The notes under the pieces are model-generated. The model did no database searches. It was given only the letters and a program-made list of their open reading frames with translations, and had not been told where the DNA came from. Positions 17,727 through 27,726 of a stretch of DNA of 64,000 bases are shown here, piece by piece. The stretch lies in assembly GCF_010119975.1 (NCBI RefSeq), contig NZ_CP048222.1, forward strand, positions 2,808,501 to 2,872,500, in the 5' to 3' direction. Source of the stretch: Rhodocytophaga rosea. GTDB taxonomy: Bacteria > Bacteroidota > Bacteroidia > Cytophagales > 172606-1. Both the position numbers and the translations under genes were made by a program. Numbering within the stretch: the stretch's first letter is position 1; the number at the start of each line of letters is the position of its first letter.

Positions 17727-20096
17727 ATGCTAAGGAATTTCTTAACAATTGCGCTACGTAACTTGTATAAACAGAGGTTGTTTGCCATTTTTAATATCCT
17801 GGGTATTTCTATGGGTATTGCCTGCTGCATTGTGGTATATCTGTTCATTTATCATCTATACAGCCAGGATGCCTTTCATAGAAATGCTGCTTCTATTTTC
17901 ATGGTTAACCATGTGCGGACGGTGAATAACCAACCCGAATTGTGGACACCTTCACCGGCCGCTTTAGCACCAGCTTTACAAATGGAAGTAGCCCAGGTAA
18001 AGCGGGTGGTGCGCTTTCATAATATAGATGCAGTAGTAAAATATGGCCGTAATCTATTCCACCAGCAAATCCATTTAGCCGACGCTGATTTTTTCAATAT
18101 GTTCAGTTTTCCTTTACAAGAGGGGAATGCTCAGGTACTTAATGATCCTTCTGCGATCGTACTTTCGCATGAGATGGCAATAAAATATTTTGGCCGGGAG
18201 CAGGCAATGGGTAAACTGTTAACTGTGTCAGTAGATGGTACATTCAACCGTACTTTTAAGGTAATGGCTGTAGCTGCTCCTTTTCCTAATACAGCCAGTT
18301 TCAGCTTTGACATGTTAATTAATTATACCATTGGCAAGCACCTGGGCTGGCAGGATCAATCGTGGAAGCAACAAGTGAAGGCAACTTTTATAGAATTAAA
18401 TTCCCCGGTAGCCGCACATGCCGTAACTCAATCACTGAGCAAATATGTTAAACTGCACAATCAGATCAATCCTCAATCTCCTATCTCTGCATTTTACCTG
18501 GATAATCTGCGGGATGTTTCTCTGCATGCGCATAAAACCAGGCATGCTTTTTCTTCAGGCACCTCCCCCACAGCCATGTGGGTATTGGGCATACTCGCTA
18601 GCCTGGTGTTACTCATGGCTTGTTTCAATTTTATGAATTACACCATTGCCACTTCTAACACCCGTTTCAAAGAAATTGGCGTGCGGAAAGTACTCGGCAG
18701 TAACCGGAAGCTACTCATTTGTCAATTTATAGGCGAAAATCTGCTTACAGCTTGTTTTGCACTGGCAGTAGCTCTACTCTTAGTGGATGCCCTGTTTCTG
18801 CCTGCCTTTAGCCGTATGATTGATTTTTACTCCCTCCGGTTCCACTTATTGGATAACTGGAAACTGATTGCATTTTTGTTTCTATTGCTGGTCGGCATTA
18901 GCTTAGTGTCAGGTTTATATCCCTCCCTCTATATCAGTTCATTTCATCCGGTGAGTATTCTGAAGGGGAATGAGCGTATTAAGAATAATCTTATATTAAC
19001 CCGAACCCTGCTTGTATGGCAGTTTGGGCTTTCCATGTTTACGGTGGCGGCAGCTATCCTTACCACACAAAATGCACAATTCCTCAGAAGGATGGATGTA
19101 GGCTACGACCAAACCCGGTTACTCGTGTTACAAGCCCCTACAGAGGGAAGTTTCAATCAACTCCGTAATGCTGCCGTGAAATTTCCAAATGTGGTTGGCG
19201 TAGCTGGTTCCAGGGACCAAGTCGGGCAGACAAAGGATAATAGTGTTTTGCTGGAATACAAAACCGCTACAACGGCCGTTGAACTGATAAATGTAAGTGC
19301 CGGATATATGGAACTCTTAAAGTTCCGCCTGATAGAAGGCCGCCGTTTCCTGCCTGATTCTCATTTTGATGCCGATAATGCCATTATCGTCAATGAGTCA
19401 TTGGTGATGGCCATGGGCTGGTCGCAGGGGGTAGGTAAAAGGATACGACTCCAAGAACAATCTTACCAGATAGTGGGTGTAGTTAAAGACTTCAATTACC
19501 GTTTCTTTATGCTCAAGATTGCCCCTTGTGTATTAAAGCTGAATGCCCCACAAGAAAATAGGGTGTTGACCATGAAAATAAACAGCGGGGATATTACTGC
19601 TGTATCGGATTATATGAAAGCCCATTGGCAAAAAGTGATACCTGACCTGCCTTTTGAGATGTTTCAACAGGAAGATGTATATTCAGCCAGTTATGATGAA
19701 TCACGCCGCATAAAAGATGTATTTACCTATGTTGCCCTGCTGACCCTGCTTATCTCAGCTATGGGGCTTTATGCATTGATAGCCCTCACGATTGCCAAAA
19801 AAACCAAGGAAATCGGCATTCGCAAAGTACTGGGAGCTTCAGCATGGAATATTGCGAGGCTTGTCAACCAGGAATTCCTGTTCGTGATCACCTTAGCGGG
19901 TATTCTTTTTTTACCACTGGCTTTTTTCCTGCTCAGGCGCCTCCTCGATCAAGAGTATGCGTATCACATTCCTGTTACGGCAGGTGTTTTTATTTCTACG
20001 TTAGGAGTAATGTTAGTAGTAACAATCATCACAATTAGCATACAAGTATTTAAAATTGCAACTTCCAATCCGGTGAAAGCTTTACGGACAGAGTGA
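17727..20096 (+). CDS. ABC transporter permease, MacB/FtsX type
   Basis: The 789-residue membrane protein has the duplicated layout of the large Bacteroidota FtsX-type permeases. It has an N-terminal TM helix (residues ~20-43), a periplasmic MacB-PCD domain (~50-270), three TM helices with the FtsX motif FKEIGVRKVLGSNRKLL, a second periplasmic domain (~440-640), then three TM helices with KTKEIGIRKVLGASAWNI. Such proteins work with a separate ATPase subunit, not encoded here, and have been linked to export or mechanotransmission of peptides and lipoproteins. A related but broken copy starts 252 bases downstream, so this was probably a tandem pair. Confidence 0.93.
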   Translation: MLRNFLTIALRNLYKQRLFAIFNILGISMGIACCIVVYLFIYHLYSQDAFHRNAASIFMVNHVRTVNNQPELWTPSPAALAPALQMEVAQVKRVVRFHNIDAVVKYGRNLFHQQIHLADADFFNMFSFPLQEGNAQVLNDPSAIVLSHEMAIKYFGREQAMGKLLTVSVDGTFNRTFKVMAVAAPFPNTASFSFDMLINYTIGKHLGWQDQSWKQQVKATFIELNSPVAAHAVTQSLSKYVKLHNQINPQSPISAFYLDNLRDVSLHAHKTRHAFSSGTSPTAMWVLGILASLVLLMACFNFMNYTIATSNTRFKEIGVRKVLGSNRKLLICQFIGENLLTACFALAVALLLVDALFLPAFSRMIDFYSLRFHLLDNWKLIAFLFLLLVGISLVSGLYPSLYISSFHPVSILKGNERIKNNLILTRTLLVWQFGLSMFTVAAAILTTQNAQFLRRMDVGYDQTRLLVLQAPTEGSFNQLRNAAVKFPNVVGVAGSRDQVGQTKDNSVLLEYKTATTAVELINVSAGYMELLKFRLIEGRRFLPDSHFDADNAIIVNESLVMAMGWSQGVGKRIRLQEQSYQIVGVVKDFNYRFFMLKIAPCVLKLNAPQENRVLTMKINSGDITAVSDYMKAHWQKVIPDLPFEMFQQEDVYSASYDESRRIKDVFTYVALLTLLISAMGLYALIALTIAKKTKEIGIRKVLGASAWNIARLVNQEFLFVITLAGILFLPLAFFLLRRLLDQEYAYHIPVTAGVFISTLGVMLVVTIITISIQVFKIATSNPVKALRTE

Positions 20097-20348
20097 ATAA
20101 AAGCGTTTAGCTAGACAAGTATCACCAGTAGCCGGGTTTCTCTTTTTAACAGATAATATACTACAAAATGCCGGCTGAAGAAGAGGCAGAAAAGCCTTAC
20201 TGTCTCAATCTGGCAGGCTGTACGAATCAGTAAAGCATATAATTCAAGAATATTGTATAGGCAAAGTCATCGGATTTAACCTGTGTATAAGATAATAATT
20301 CAGTTATATCTTGTATAAGAGCAAGGGCTGTTTTAACTTAATTACACT

Positions 20349-20881
20349 ATGCTTAAGAATTATTTCAAGACCGCCTCCCGGAAGCTATCCAGGAATAAAT
20401 TCTTCACGGTATTAAATGTCATTGGTTTGGCCCTTGGCATGTCGATCACTTTACTGTTCATTGCCCTGCTTTCATTCCTTAACCGCTATGACGATTTCCA
20501 TCCTCATAAGGACCGGATCTATCGGGTAACTACACAGGTATATGACAAAGCGGAAAATCCCCATTATGCATCAGTTCCTGTAGGTCTTGCGCAAAACTAC
20601 AAGAAGAGGTTACAGGTGTAGAAAAAGTAGTCCGTATCCATAGTTCATTGTATGGAGATGCGATATATGGAGAAAAGAAGATCCGGCTGAATGGTTATTT
20701 TGCTGATCCTACCTTTTATGAGATTTTTAATTTTCCTTTACTTGAAGGAAACAGGGCTACAGCACTTACCAATCCCAACACCATTGTAATCTGTGAAAGG
20801 GAAGCAAGAAATTTTTTTGGCAGCAAAGAAGCAATGGGTGAAATAATCAGTATAGAAGGGTATGGAGATTTTGTGGTCATA
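20349..20881 (+). pseudogene. Truncated, frameshifted MacB/FtsX-type permease
   Basis: The first 90 codons (MLKNYFKTASRKLSRNKFF...) match the N-terminus of the intact permease at 17727. The frame breaks at the A4 run 20593-20596: adding one base restores AQKLQEEVTGVEKVVRIHSSLYGDAIYG and joins it to the second piece (20648 on), which continues FADPTFYEIFNFPLLEGN up to GDFVV. There the homology stops at the left end of the IS630-type element. About 600 codons of the expected protein are missing, so the gene is dead. The frameshift may be biological or a homopolymer error; the truncation is not a sequencing artefact. Confidence 0.88.
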
Positions 20882-21029
20882 ATTTAAGAAGCGAATAACA
20901 GTGTGAATGGTCATTTCTATTGAGCCATTTTGCTGTTGGAAAAGCTATTTCTTGTTTCCTTTTACAGCAAGAATACATAATACCGAATAGTATAAAGAAC
21001 CTTCCATAGATGTTATATGTTGATCAAGT

Positions 21030-22123
21030 ATGGGAAGAGTAACCAAAACTGAGCTCATCGAGAGTGCCGAGCAGTTGCTGAAGATGAGCAAAAAAATAGC
21101 CCATCCGCTAGCCGGAGCCAGACTGCGGGCTTTTTACCTCTACAAGAGTGGGCAGGCTAAAGCGTATGGACAAATAGCTGCTGCCGTAGGCTATGAGCGT
21201 CATGCAGTGGGCCAGTGGTTCCGGCTTTACAAACAGAAAGGGCTGCAAGCCTGTCTTCAGATAGATCCGGGCGGCCACAAAAGGGCATCACAGATTGCAG
21301 GTAAAGTACTTGAGCAGTTGAAGGCAAAGCTTGCTGATCCAAACAACTATTTTACTTCTTATAAGCAAATCCATGAGTGGTTGCACACGGCGCATGGCAT
21401 TGATCTGAGCTATGAGCATGTACATTGGTTTGTCCACCGACAGCTGGGGGCAAAGCTGAAAGTGGTTAGAAAGAGCAACCTGAAAAAGGATCTAGCCTAT
21501 GAGCAGAAGTATAAAAAAAACTAAACTTGGTGCTCACTTTCCTCTTACAGCGCTACTATGCTCCTTTGGCTGCCAAAGGGGTAGTCAGCCATTGGAAGGT
21601 GTACTATCAGGATGAGAGCCGCTTTGGTTTGATGACTGTTTTGAGAAGAGCCATCACCCTTGCCGGCATAAAACCGGTAGGAGCCTATCAGCACCGCTTC
21701 ATCTACCGCTACTGCTATGGATTGGTAGAACCGCTGACAGGAGATCACTTCTTTATTACTGCCCCACAGGTTAACACGCTTTACTTTGAGTATATGCTTG
21801 AGGAGTTTAGCCGCCATCAACCGCAAGTGTTCAAGTTTATCTTTGTAGACAAAGCAGGCTATCACCGGGCAAAAGCCTTGCAAGTGCCCCAAAATATCCG
21901 CCTGGTGTATTTACCTTCTTCCAACCCTGAACTCAATCCGGTCGAAAGGCTGTGGGGGGATATGAAAAACAAAGTAGCTTTTCACAACTTCAGCCATGAA
22001 CAAGAACTGGAAGCCTGGATCACTAATACGGCTAAAAGTTATGGGCAAAGACAGATCGCCTCTCTAACCGGATACCCTTACATTTTAGAAGCCATCAGCA
22101 AGATTACAACCTCTATGGAATAG
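21030..22123 (+). CDS. IS630 family transposase in two frames (probable -1 frameshift)
   Basis: The first frame (21030-21524, 164 residues) carries the helix-turn-helix part: AYGQIAAAVGYERHAVGQWFRLYKQKG and the conserved linker NYFTSYKQIHEWL. The second frame carries the DDE catalytic domain: YYQDESRFG (first Asp), FVDKAGYH (second Asp) and LNPVERLWGDMKN (Glu). A -1 slip on the A8C tract at 21513-21521 joins them as YKKKLNLVLTFL, giving about 364 residues, close to family size. The second frame has only a TTG start of its own (21527). All three catalytic acids are present, so the fused product could be active. Confidence 0.88.
21513..21521 (+). promoter_or_regulatory. A8C slippery site for -1 frameshifting
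   Basis: Eight A residues followed by C span the last sense codons of the first transposase frame (AAA AAA AAC, then TAA). A -1 slip here bypasses the TAA and enters the catalytic frame with no residues lost. A-rich heptamers are the commonest slippery sites in insertion sequences. Confidence 0.7.
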
Positions 22124-22528
22124 CCTTCGCCCTATTTGGTATAATATACCAGCTATGAAACTCATACTGGCTGCAAAAGGAAAAAAGTAGAGGTACTCAA
22201 TAATGCCAAATAAGATATAGACAATACCAATAGGATAAAGCAATCTATTAGCAATCTGCCTTTGATCGTTTATGAACCCTGAGATGAACCATAGCAATAA
22301 AATACTCATGGCAAACAAGCCTAAAATCATCAAACTGTATCCGGTATAGTAGTCGGCCATGCTTTTAGCCGCTCCCATAAAATCTGCTTTGTGGGTTTTC
22401 ATTGCTTCTACTACTTGTTTCATTTTAGTATCCTCAGGGGTATCCCAGGTGAAATGACCCATCGTGTGCCCCAGCAAATGCACCAATATCAATAAAGCAG
22501 CAATTCTTACTATTACTTTTGCTTTCAT
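22085..22528 (-). CDS. Small multi-pass membrane protein, tail replaced by IS sequence
   Basis: The 147-codon frame encodes four hydrophobic segments (VIVRIAALLILVHLLGHTMGH, YSLMILGLFAMSILLLWFI, LLYPIGIVYILFGIIEYLYFF, and a last one ending MSFIAGILY). The LGHTMGH motif resembles small Bacteroidota membrane proteins of unknown function. The last ~14 codons (QIGRRLFHRG...) run antisense through the transposase 3' end and are not native. The original C-terminus was therefore cut off by the IS element. Because the lost piece is short, the protein may still be made. Confidence 0.7.
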   Translation of the reverse strand: MKAKVIVRIAALLILVHLLGHTMGHFTWDTPEDTKMKQVVEAMKTHKADFMGAAKSMADYYTGYSLMILGLFAMSILLLWFISGFINDQRQIANRLLYPIGIVYILFGIIEYLYFFPFAASMSFIAGILYQIGRRLFHRGCNLADGF

Positions 22529-22654
22529 ATTTTATACATGTTATACTCCCATTTGATTTACTTCGCTGTCAACGGACATACCTACGGCCCGCCTCTTGAT
22601 TATAAGACAAAAGTATCGTGCTGTTTGCTTGAAGTATTGTAAAAATCGGAAGTG

Positions 22655-23476
22655 CTAGTCTTTGTAGAAAATATGCCCGAACTGGTTGTCTGTCTTTATA
22701 AACTGGACAGGTGGCAGCCCAGTAAAGCGTTTAAACTCTTTGATAAAGTGAGCCTGGTCATAAAAATAGTGATAGATGTCTTCTCTAAAAAAGTCAGCCG
22801 TCGGATTACCAGCACTTGCCTGATAGAACTGCATAAAACGTGTTACCGAAGAGAGGGTCTTGGGGCTTATCCCCACTTTTTCAATAAACTTTTCATAAAG
22901 CCAACGGCTACTATACCCGGTTTTTTGTTCTAATTCACTTACGGCGATCAGCCCTTTTGAACTTGCTATTTGTTGAAGGCAATAATCAAGAATTACGTCC
23001 GGAGATGATTTTGAAAGCAGGCTACGTAAATACGATTGGATGATATGGATTTTTTGGCTAATGGGTTCCGTGTTGGCTATGCGTTCGTTGATACGTCTGG
23101 CAGATGTACCCAGGATTTCTTCCAGGGGAAAGATTTTATTTTTTATTTCACTATGCCGGAGTTGAAAGAGACGATACGTGCCTAAGGGAGAAAATTCCAG
23201 ACCTATATTAATATGTGGCGCATCATGTTCTACATCCACTATGGCCGGGCTGTCTGCAATGCCGATTAACGTAATAGATGATTCTTTTGACAGATGAGAC
23301 CAGTCTTTATATTTGCCTAAAAGTCCATTGTGGAGGGGAATAATAAGTTTAGCCATGCCATTGGGAACGATTACCTTCATGTTTTCATCAGGCAATCGTC
23401 TGCTGTTTTCAAAAACCCACATCTTGCCTATATAGGGTCTTAGTTCGGGATGAGGCTGGATGAGTTCAAGTTTCAT
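22655..23476 (-). CDS. AraC family regulator with DUF6597-type N-terminal domain
   Basis: The 273-residue protein begins with the pattern HPELRPYIGKMWVFE...VIVPNGMAKLIIPL found in the DUF6597 sensor domain of Bacteroidota AraC regulators. The C-terminal ~110 residues form the AraC helix-turn-helix domain (ISVSELEQKTGYSSRWLYEKFIEKVGISPKTLSSVTRFMQF, then FFREDIYHYFYDQAHFIKEFKRFTGLPPVQF). It is followed within 130 bases by nothing co-directional. The divergent short membrane-protein gene may not be related to it. The ligand is unknown. Confidence 0.9.
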   Translation of the reverse strand: MKLELIQPHPELRPYIGKMWVFENSRRLPDENMKVIVPNGMAKLIIPLHNGLLGKYKDWSHLSKESSITLIGIADSPAIVDVEHDAPHINIGLEFSPLGTYRLFQLRHSEIKNKIFPLEEILGTSARRINERIANTEPISQKIHIIQSYLRSLLSKSSPDVILDYCLQQIASSKGLIAVSELEQKTGYSSRWLYEKFIEKVGISPKTLSSVTRFMQFYQASAGNPTADFFREDIYHYFYDQAHFIKEFKRFTGLPPVQFIKTDNQFGHIFYKD

Positions 23477-23603
23477 GTTGTTTTTTCAAAAATTTTATCT
23501 GGTATTGCAATCGGCAGAACCTATGATTAAGTGCGGAATCATACGTATAAAGAGCAAAATACTCAGTAAATGATCAAGTCACAATGAGAAAAGGGTAAAA
23601 TCA

Positions 23604-24479
23604 CTATCCTAACTCAGGCCCGGCAATGGCATATTGTAAGTTTATATTTCCTGCCTCTGGTAAGGCTCCCAGATGCATCCGGATGAAAGGCCTTTGTCTG
23701 ACAAATCCTAAATTTTGAAGTTCATCCAGCCATGACTGCTGCCAGGCATATACATCTACAATCACAGGTTTTGATTGAGCTGCTGCCATGGCACTTAACA
23801 ATAGATCTCTGGCATCCGCTACATTCCGGGCAATAATGGGCCCGATATGTTCAAAATTACTGCCGGATCGCCCAAAACAATAGCCACTCATCACGCCATT
23901 ATATTCCAGGTAATAGCCATAATGCGGCGATCTGGCTTGTAAATGGCGTAATACTATGGCCCGGTCTGCTCCAAAAACAGTAGGGTCCATTTTAATTATT
24001 TGCTCTATTGCTCCACGATCTACTACACTACAGTTGCCCAACGGAGCAGGTAAGGGTCTATCCGTTTTTCGCTCGAGTCGCCATAATTCTGTTTCCACTT
24101 GAAAGCCTAATGTTTGATAGAGTTTCATGCCCTGCGGTGTCGCATCCAAGCGGATGGTTGCTTTTCTGTCGGCAGTACGTATAGCGGTTTCTACCAAGGT
24201 CCTGCCAATGCCTAAGCCTCGATAGGAAGGATTTACCAGCACCATGCCAATCCAGTTGAATCTGTCCTGATAAGGAAGAGTAGTTAGGGTGCCTGCCTCT
24301 TTGCCTTCATAGATCGCTACAAAATTTCCCTCTCTGCCGGCTGTAAGTAACAGTTCCCAATCCGCTTCCAGTTGGTTCCAGCGTGCCATTGCTTTTACTT
24401 TCATAGCAAAGGCAATATCTGCCTGACTCATCAGACGCAACTGTAAATGGGCTGAGACTACTATCCGCTTCATCAGCAA
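23604..24479 (-). CDS. Tandem GNAT acetyltransferase (YitH-like)
   Basis: The 291-residue protein has an N-terminal GNAT domain (residues ~10-140) with the acetyl-CoA loop VLVNPSYRGLGIGRTLVETAI. A second domain at ~150-280 (GADRAIVLRHLQARSPHYGYYLE...GYCFGRSGSNFEHIGPIIA...) matches the C-terminal acetyltransferase-like domain seen in YitH-type proteins. It probably acetylates an amine-containing small molecule; the substrate cannot be inferred. Two ATGs lie at the start (codons 1 and 3). It stands between PVC dehydrogenase A and the AraC gene, all on the minus strand but with gaps over 110 bases. Confidence 0.88.
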   Translation of the reverse strand: MLMKRIVVSAHLQLRLMSQADIAFAMKVKAMARWNQLEADWELLLTAGREGNFVAIYEGKEAGTLTTLPYQDRFNWIGMVLVNPSYRGLGIGRTLVETAIRTADRKATIRLDATPQGMKLYQTLGFQVETELWRLERKTDRPLPAPLGNCSVVDRGAIEQIIKMDPTVFGADRAIVLRHLQARSPHYGYYLEYNGVMSGYCFGRSGSNFEHIGPIIARNVADARDLLLSAMAAAQSKPVIVDVYAWQQSWLDELQNLGFVRQRPFIRMHLGALPEAGNINLQYAIAGPELG

Positions 24480-24591
24480 AGATTAATTCCTGGCATTATT
24501 TTACATCAACTTTTTAAAATACAAACATAAGTCAACCTAAACATATGATTTTACCCACCTTTAAATCAATAAACTGCCTGTCATTTCTGAT

Positions 24592-27500
24592 TTATTTTAA
24601 GGTACGGATGTAGGAAAGCAAATCGGCAACTTGCTCATCGGTATATCCATCGAGTAACCCCTTCATCATAAAAGAGCGGCCTCCCAAAAAACCCTGGCTT
24701 CTGATAGTAGCGGCTTCAATGAAAACTTTGCTCCCTCCCATCAATGCAATAGTAACCCCTTTATCGTCTTTTTTGACTAAATATCCTTCAACACTGCTCC
24801 CATCTTTTTTGCTCACCCGGTATACCGCATAATTGGACTCTACAGCTGCATCCGGATCAAGAAGGGCCGTAAGAAGGGCTTCGTTTTCACGGTTGGCCGA
24901 ACCATCTAAAGCAGGGGCAATATCTTGTCCGGTGTTGCCCACTTTGTGGCACTGGAGGCAGGTCTGAAAGAGCATTTTTCCTTGTGTAGCATTCCCTGCT
25001 TTTTTCTCTGCAATGGTCATATATTTGGCGAATTTAGCTGTAAAAACGGCCTTTTGTTCTTCCTCGCGCTTTTTTACAGCTTCAAACAGTGCAATACTAC
25101 GCCTGTCCGATCGATTGCTCGTATGAATCCGCTCTGCCGTTGAGAGATCAAAGGCGGCCAGATCAATATATTTTTTATCGTACAGATTCATCAGCAAACC
25201 AGCACCTTGTTTTGAGGCTGACAACGCACTGGCAGCGCTTTTCTTTTCAGCCTGGCTAAGTTTTGGAATCCATAGCTGAATAGTTTGGCTCCCCTGTTGC
25301 GCATTAGCCTGAATGAGGTTATGCAAAGCAGCTAACCGCATGTCGAAGCTATATTTTTCATTTTGAAATACCTGAGTAAATACTTGCTGATTGGCTGGCA
25401 GATCATTCTCCAGTGCCTTTAAAGCGAGTTCGAGGGTTTTGTCGCTTATTTGATCATTAATTAAGGCAGTAATTCTCTCACTTGATTTTTCAATATTAAA
25501 TCGTCCGATGGCATCCAGGGCAAGATTAATCTCAGGCTCTGTACCATTCGCAAGCAGGTGGCTTACAGGTACCTGTAGAAGTGCAGAAAAGGCAGGCGAT
25601 TGAACCTGGGCTTGATTTTCTACGGCCATTTTTGTATAGGCGGCTGCATGGGCAGGATTCTGGAAGGTAGGTTTCACCGCCTCGTAAATTTCTTTGTTAT
25701 CCAGCATATTAGCTATGCCAATGAAAAGAGATTCATCAAGCTTTGTAATATTCGATTTAGGCCATAGCCTTAAAAAAGCTGTTTCTTTTGGCCCTTTTGG
25801 TAACGCCTGAATAGCCCAAAGCAGATTTTCAACAGGAACGTTACTGGCAGTCTTAGAATTGAGATATGCTTGCAATTCATCCGGATATTGTTCCAAGGCT
25901 CTCCGGGCAAGAAAACGCTCAAATTTTCTTTCGTAGGCTCCACCCATCGCATTCCCTGGAAGTTCAGCTTTACAAGCCCGAACCAATAGATCAAGAACAG
26001 CAGCATCAGACTTTTGCATTTCTGTTAAAGTCCGGAGTACCTGAGCACGGACAATCGGATTTTTATCTTCAATTAATACTTTTATTTCGGCAGGCAGGGT
26101 GGCAGGGGTGAGCGAGAAACTAGTTAAAGAACGGACTGCTTCACACCGGAGATAATCGAGCGGAGACTTTAGCAGGAAAGAGAGCAGTTTGGCATCATAA
26201 TGCTTAATCCCTTCTAAAGACCACAGGGCATGGATACGGGTCACTTCATCTGCAGATCCATCAGAAGCTAAGGCTATCAGCGAGGAAGCTAATGCTTTGG
26301 TTTCTGACATTGGCCGGTCTGAAATCTGATGCCAGGCAGCCCGCTTAGCCCAAAGTGATGGGGATTTCAGAAAATTTACAAGATCTTCCGTTTTAACAGT
26401 AAGGAAATTGGGGATATCTCTTGACTTTTGGCTGATGTGACGGATACGCCAGATTCTGCCATGGGACTTGTCCCGGTCCGGATGCGTTGTGGGGAGTTCA
26501 TTGTGAGAAATAATCTTGTTATACCAGTCTGCAATATAGAGGCATCCATCCGGACCAAATTCTATATTCACCGGCCGGAACCAGTCGTCTTTGGAGGTTA
26601 ATAAATCTGGCAAATGCTCCATTTTTACACTTCCGTCTGCATTCCTTATGATTTTAACAGCATTGATCGTATTGGTAATGGGATTGGCAAGAAATGCGAC
26701 ATTCTTCCATACTGCCGGAAAAGTTCCTGATTCATCGTCAGGAAAGGCAGTGCCGGAAATTCCGGTCCCTCCCACACGAAAGCTATGAAGTTCTGGCATC
26801 CAGGGCTGATAGGAACGCAGGCGAACATTGCCAATTCCCGGAAATCCTGTGCCTGGTTCCATCGGAGTAACCGCATATCCTAAATCGTTTGCTTCAGACC
26901 CATACCATTGTCCATTACGGCGGAGCTGAAATCCCCAGATATTATTGAGGCCGGAACTCACAATTTCCAGCTGTTTGGCATCCAGAGAAAAGCGAACAAT
27001 TTTACTGTAGTCAACGCTCAATTTAACCTTGCTCTGCAAAGAGGTAACTTCCCCTTTATTGAGGGCTCCATGGCTAAAGTGAATCCAATTACCTGGCGCC
27101 CTTACCAGGCTGTGCGACATGGTATGCGTATCCGTAAAACCAAACCCGGTTAACATAGGAATGCGTTGATCTGCTTTGCCATCCTGATTGGTATCTTTTA
27201 GAAAAAAAAGCTCAGAGCCCTGTGCAACGTAGGCACCATCTTTATAAGGCATAATACTTTGTGGAATAGTAAGACTATCCGCCCAAACGGTGGTTTTTAC
27301 CGGAGCTTTATTATAAAAACTGGAAAGAATAAGGATCTTGTCTATCCCTTTGGTCTTACCCTGATAAAGATCAAGGATACGCTTGAAGCTGGGATGGTTC
27401 TTCTGAGCCTGTTGGTCATTCATCAAATTTAATAAATCATCCCATTGAATGTCAGCTATCGGGTCGAGTGGATACATCTGAGCGGTTTGAGTCCAGAGTC

Positions 27501-27726
27501 TGCCTGAGTCATCAAAAGTAAGATCGATGGGGTTGATCACGCCCTCCCTTTCACTGGCGACAAGTTCAACAATAAAACCCTCTGATACGGTGAATCCTGC
27601 CATTTCTTCTTCGGGCGTATTGGCCTGATTGCGGATAGAATGCGTTTTTTTCTGGGCAAGCAGTGAGGGAGCAGAAAACAAGCCTGCCAGAAGCAAAAGT
27701 GTACCTGCTATACTTTTGAAATTCAT
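24592..27726 (-). CDS. PVC-type heme-binding membrane-bound dehydrogenase-like protein (copy A)
   Basis: The 1044-residue exported protein has a signal peptide ending at LLAQ (residue ~24). A six-bladed propeller domain (about 40-440) like that of PQQ/soluble glucose dehydrogenase relatives has the anchor FTVSEGFIVELVASE, a calcium-type loop KDTNQDGKADQ and the closing FGPDGCLYIADWYN...HGRIWRI. HEAT-like helices fill ~450-880. A cytochrome c domain follows with heme motif CLQCH at 923-927 and a likely Met ligand in RSFMMKG. These proteins, widespread in Planctomycetes and Cytophagales, are thought to oxidise sugars or related compounds in the periplasm; no substrate is proven. Unlike copies B and C it has no SGNH-like partner. 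It lies next to the esterase and rhamnosidase genes. Confidence 0.92.
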   Translation of the reverse strand: MNFKSIAGTLLLLAGLFSAPSLLAQKKTHSIRNQANTPEEEMAGFTVSEGFIVELVASEREGVINPIDLTFDDSGRLWTQTAQMYPLDPIADIQWDDLLNLMNDQQAQKNHPSFKRILDLYQGKTKGIDKILILSSFYNKAPVKTTVWADSLTIPQSIMPYKDGAYVAQGSELFFLKDTNQDGKADQRIPMLTGFGFTDTHTMSHSLVRAPGNWIHFSHGALNKGEVTSLQSKVKLSVDYSKIVRFSLDAKQLEIVSSGLNNIWGFQLRRNGQWYGSEANDLGYAVTPMEPGTGFPGIGNVRLRSYQPWMPELHSFRVGGTGISGTAFPDDESGTFPAVWKNVAFLANPITNTINAVKIIRNADGSVKMEHLPDLLTSKDDWFRPVNIEFGPDGCLYIADWYNKIISHNELPTTHPDRDKSHGRIWRIRHISQKSRDIPNFLTVKTEDLVNFLKSPSLWAKRAAWHQISDRPMSETKALASSLIALASDGSADEVTRIHALWSLEGIKHYDAKLLSFLLKSPLDYLRCEAVRSLTSFSLTPATLPAEIKVLIEDKNPIVRAQVLRTLTEMQKSDAAVLDLLVRACKAELPGNAMGGAYERKFERFLARRALEQYPDELQAYLNSKTASNVPVENLLWAIQALPKGPKETAFLRLWPKSNITKLDESLFIGIANMLDNKEIYEAVKPTFQNPAHAAAYTKMAVENQAQVQSPAFSALLQVPVSHLLANGTEPEINLALDAIGRFNIEKSSERITALINDQISDKTLELALKALENDLPANQQVFTQVFQNEKYSFDMRLAALHNLIQANAQQGSQTIQLWIPKLSQAEKKSAASALSASKQGAGLLMNLYDKKYIDLAAFDLSTAERIHTSNRSDRRSIALFEAVKKREEEQKAVFTAKFAKYMTIAEKKAGNATQGKMLFQTCLQCHKVGNTGQDIAPALDGSANRENEALLTALLDPDAAVESNYAVYRVSKKDGSSVEGYLVKKDDKGVTIALMGGSKVFIEAATIRSQGFLGGRSFMMKGLLDGYTDEQVADLLSYIRTLK

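Larger units (their letters stand above)
20882..22139 (+). mobile_element. IS630-type insertion sequence
   Basis: The transposase frames occupy most of this 1.26-kb stretch. The ends are inferred. The permease homology stops at TA 20880-20881, and the minus-strand membrane-protein frame loses its natural tail at TA 22140-22141. TA is the target of the IS630/Tc1 group. GCGAA lies nine bases inside the left TA and its complement TTCGC nine bases inside the right TA, but the terminal repeats are otherwise weak. Since the two flanks belong to different genes, DNA between them may have been lost at insertion. Confidence 0.65.

Noticed and set aside
22085-22139. Last 14 codons of the small membrane protein
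   Set aside because: They run antisense through the transposase 3' end and belong to the IS element.
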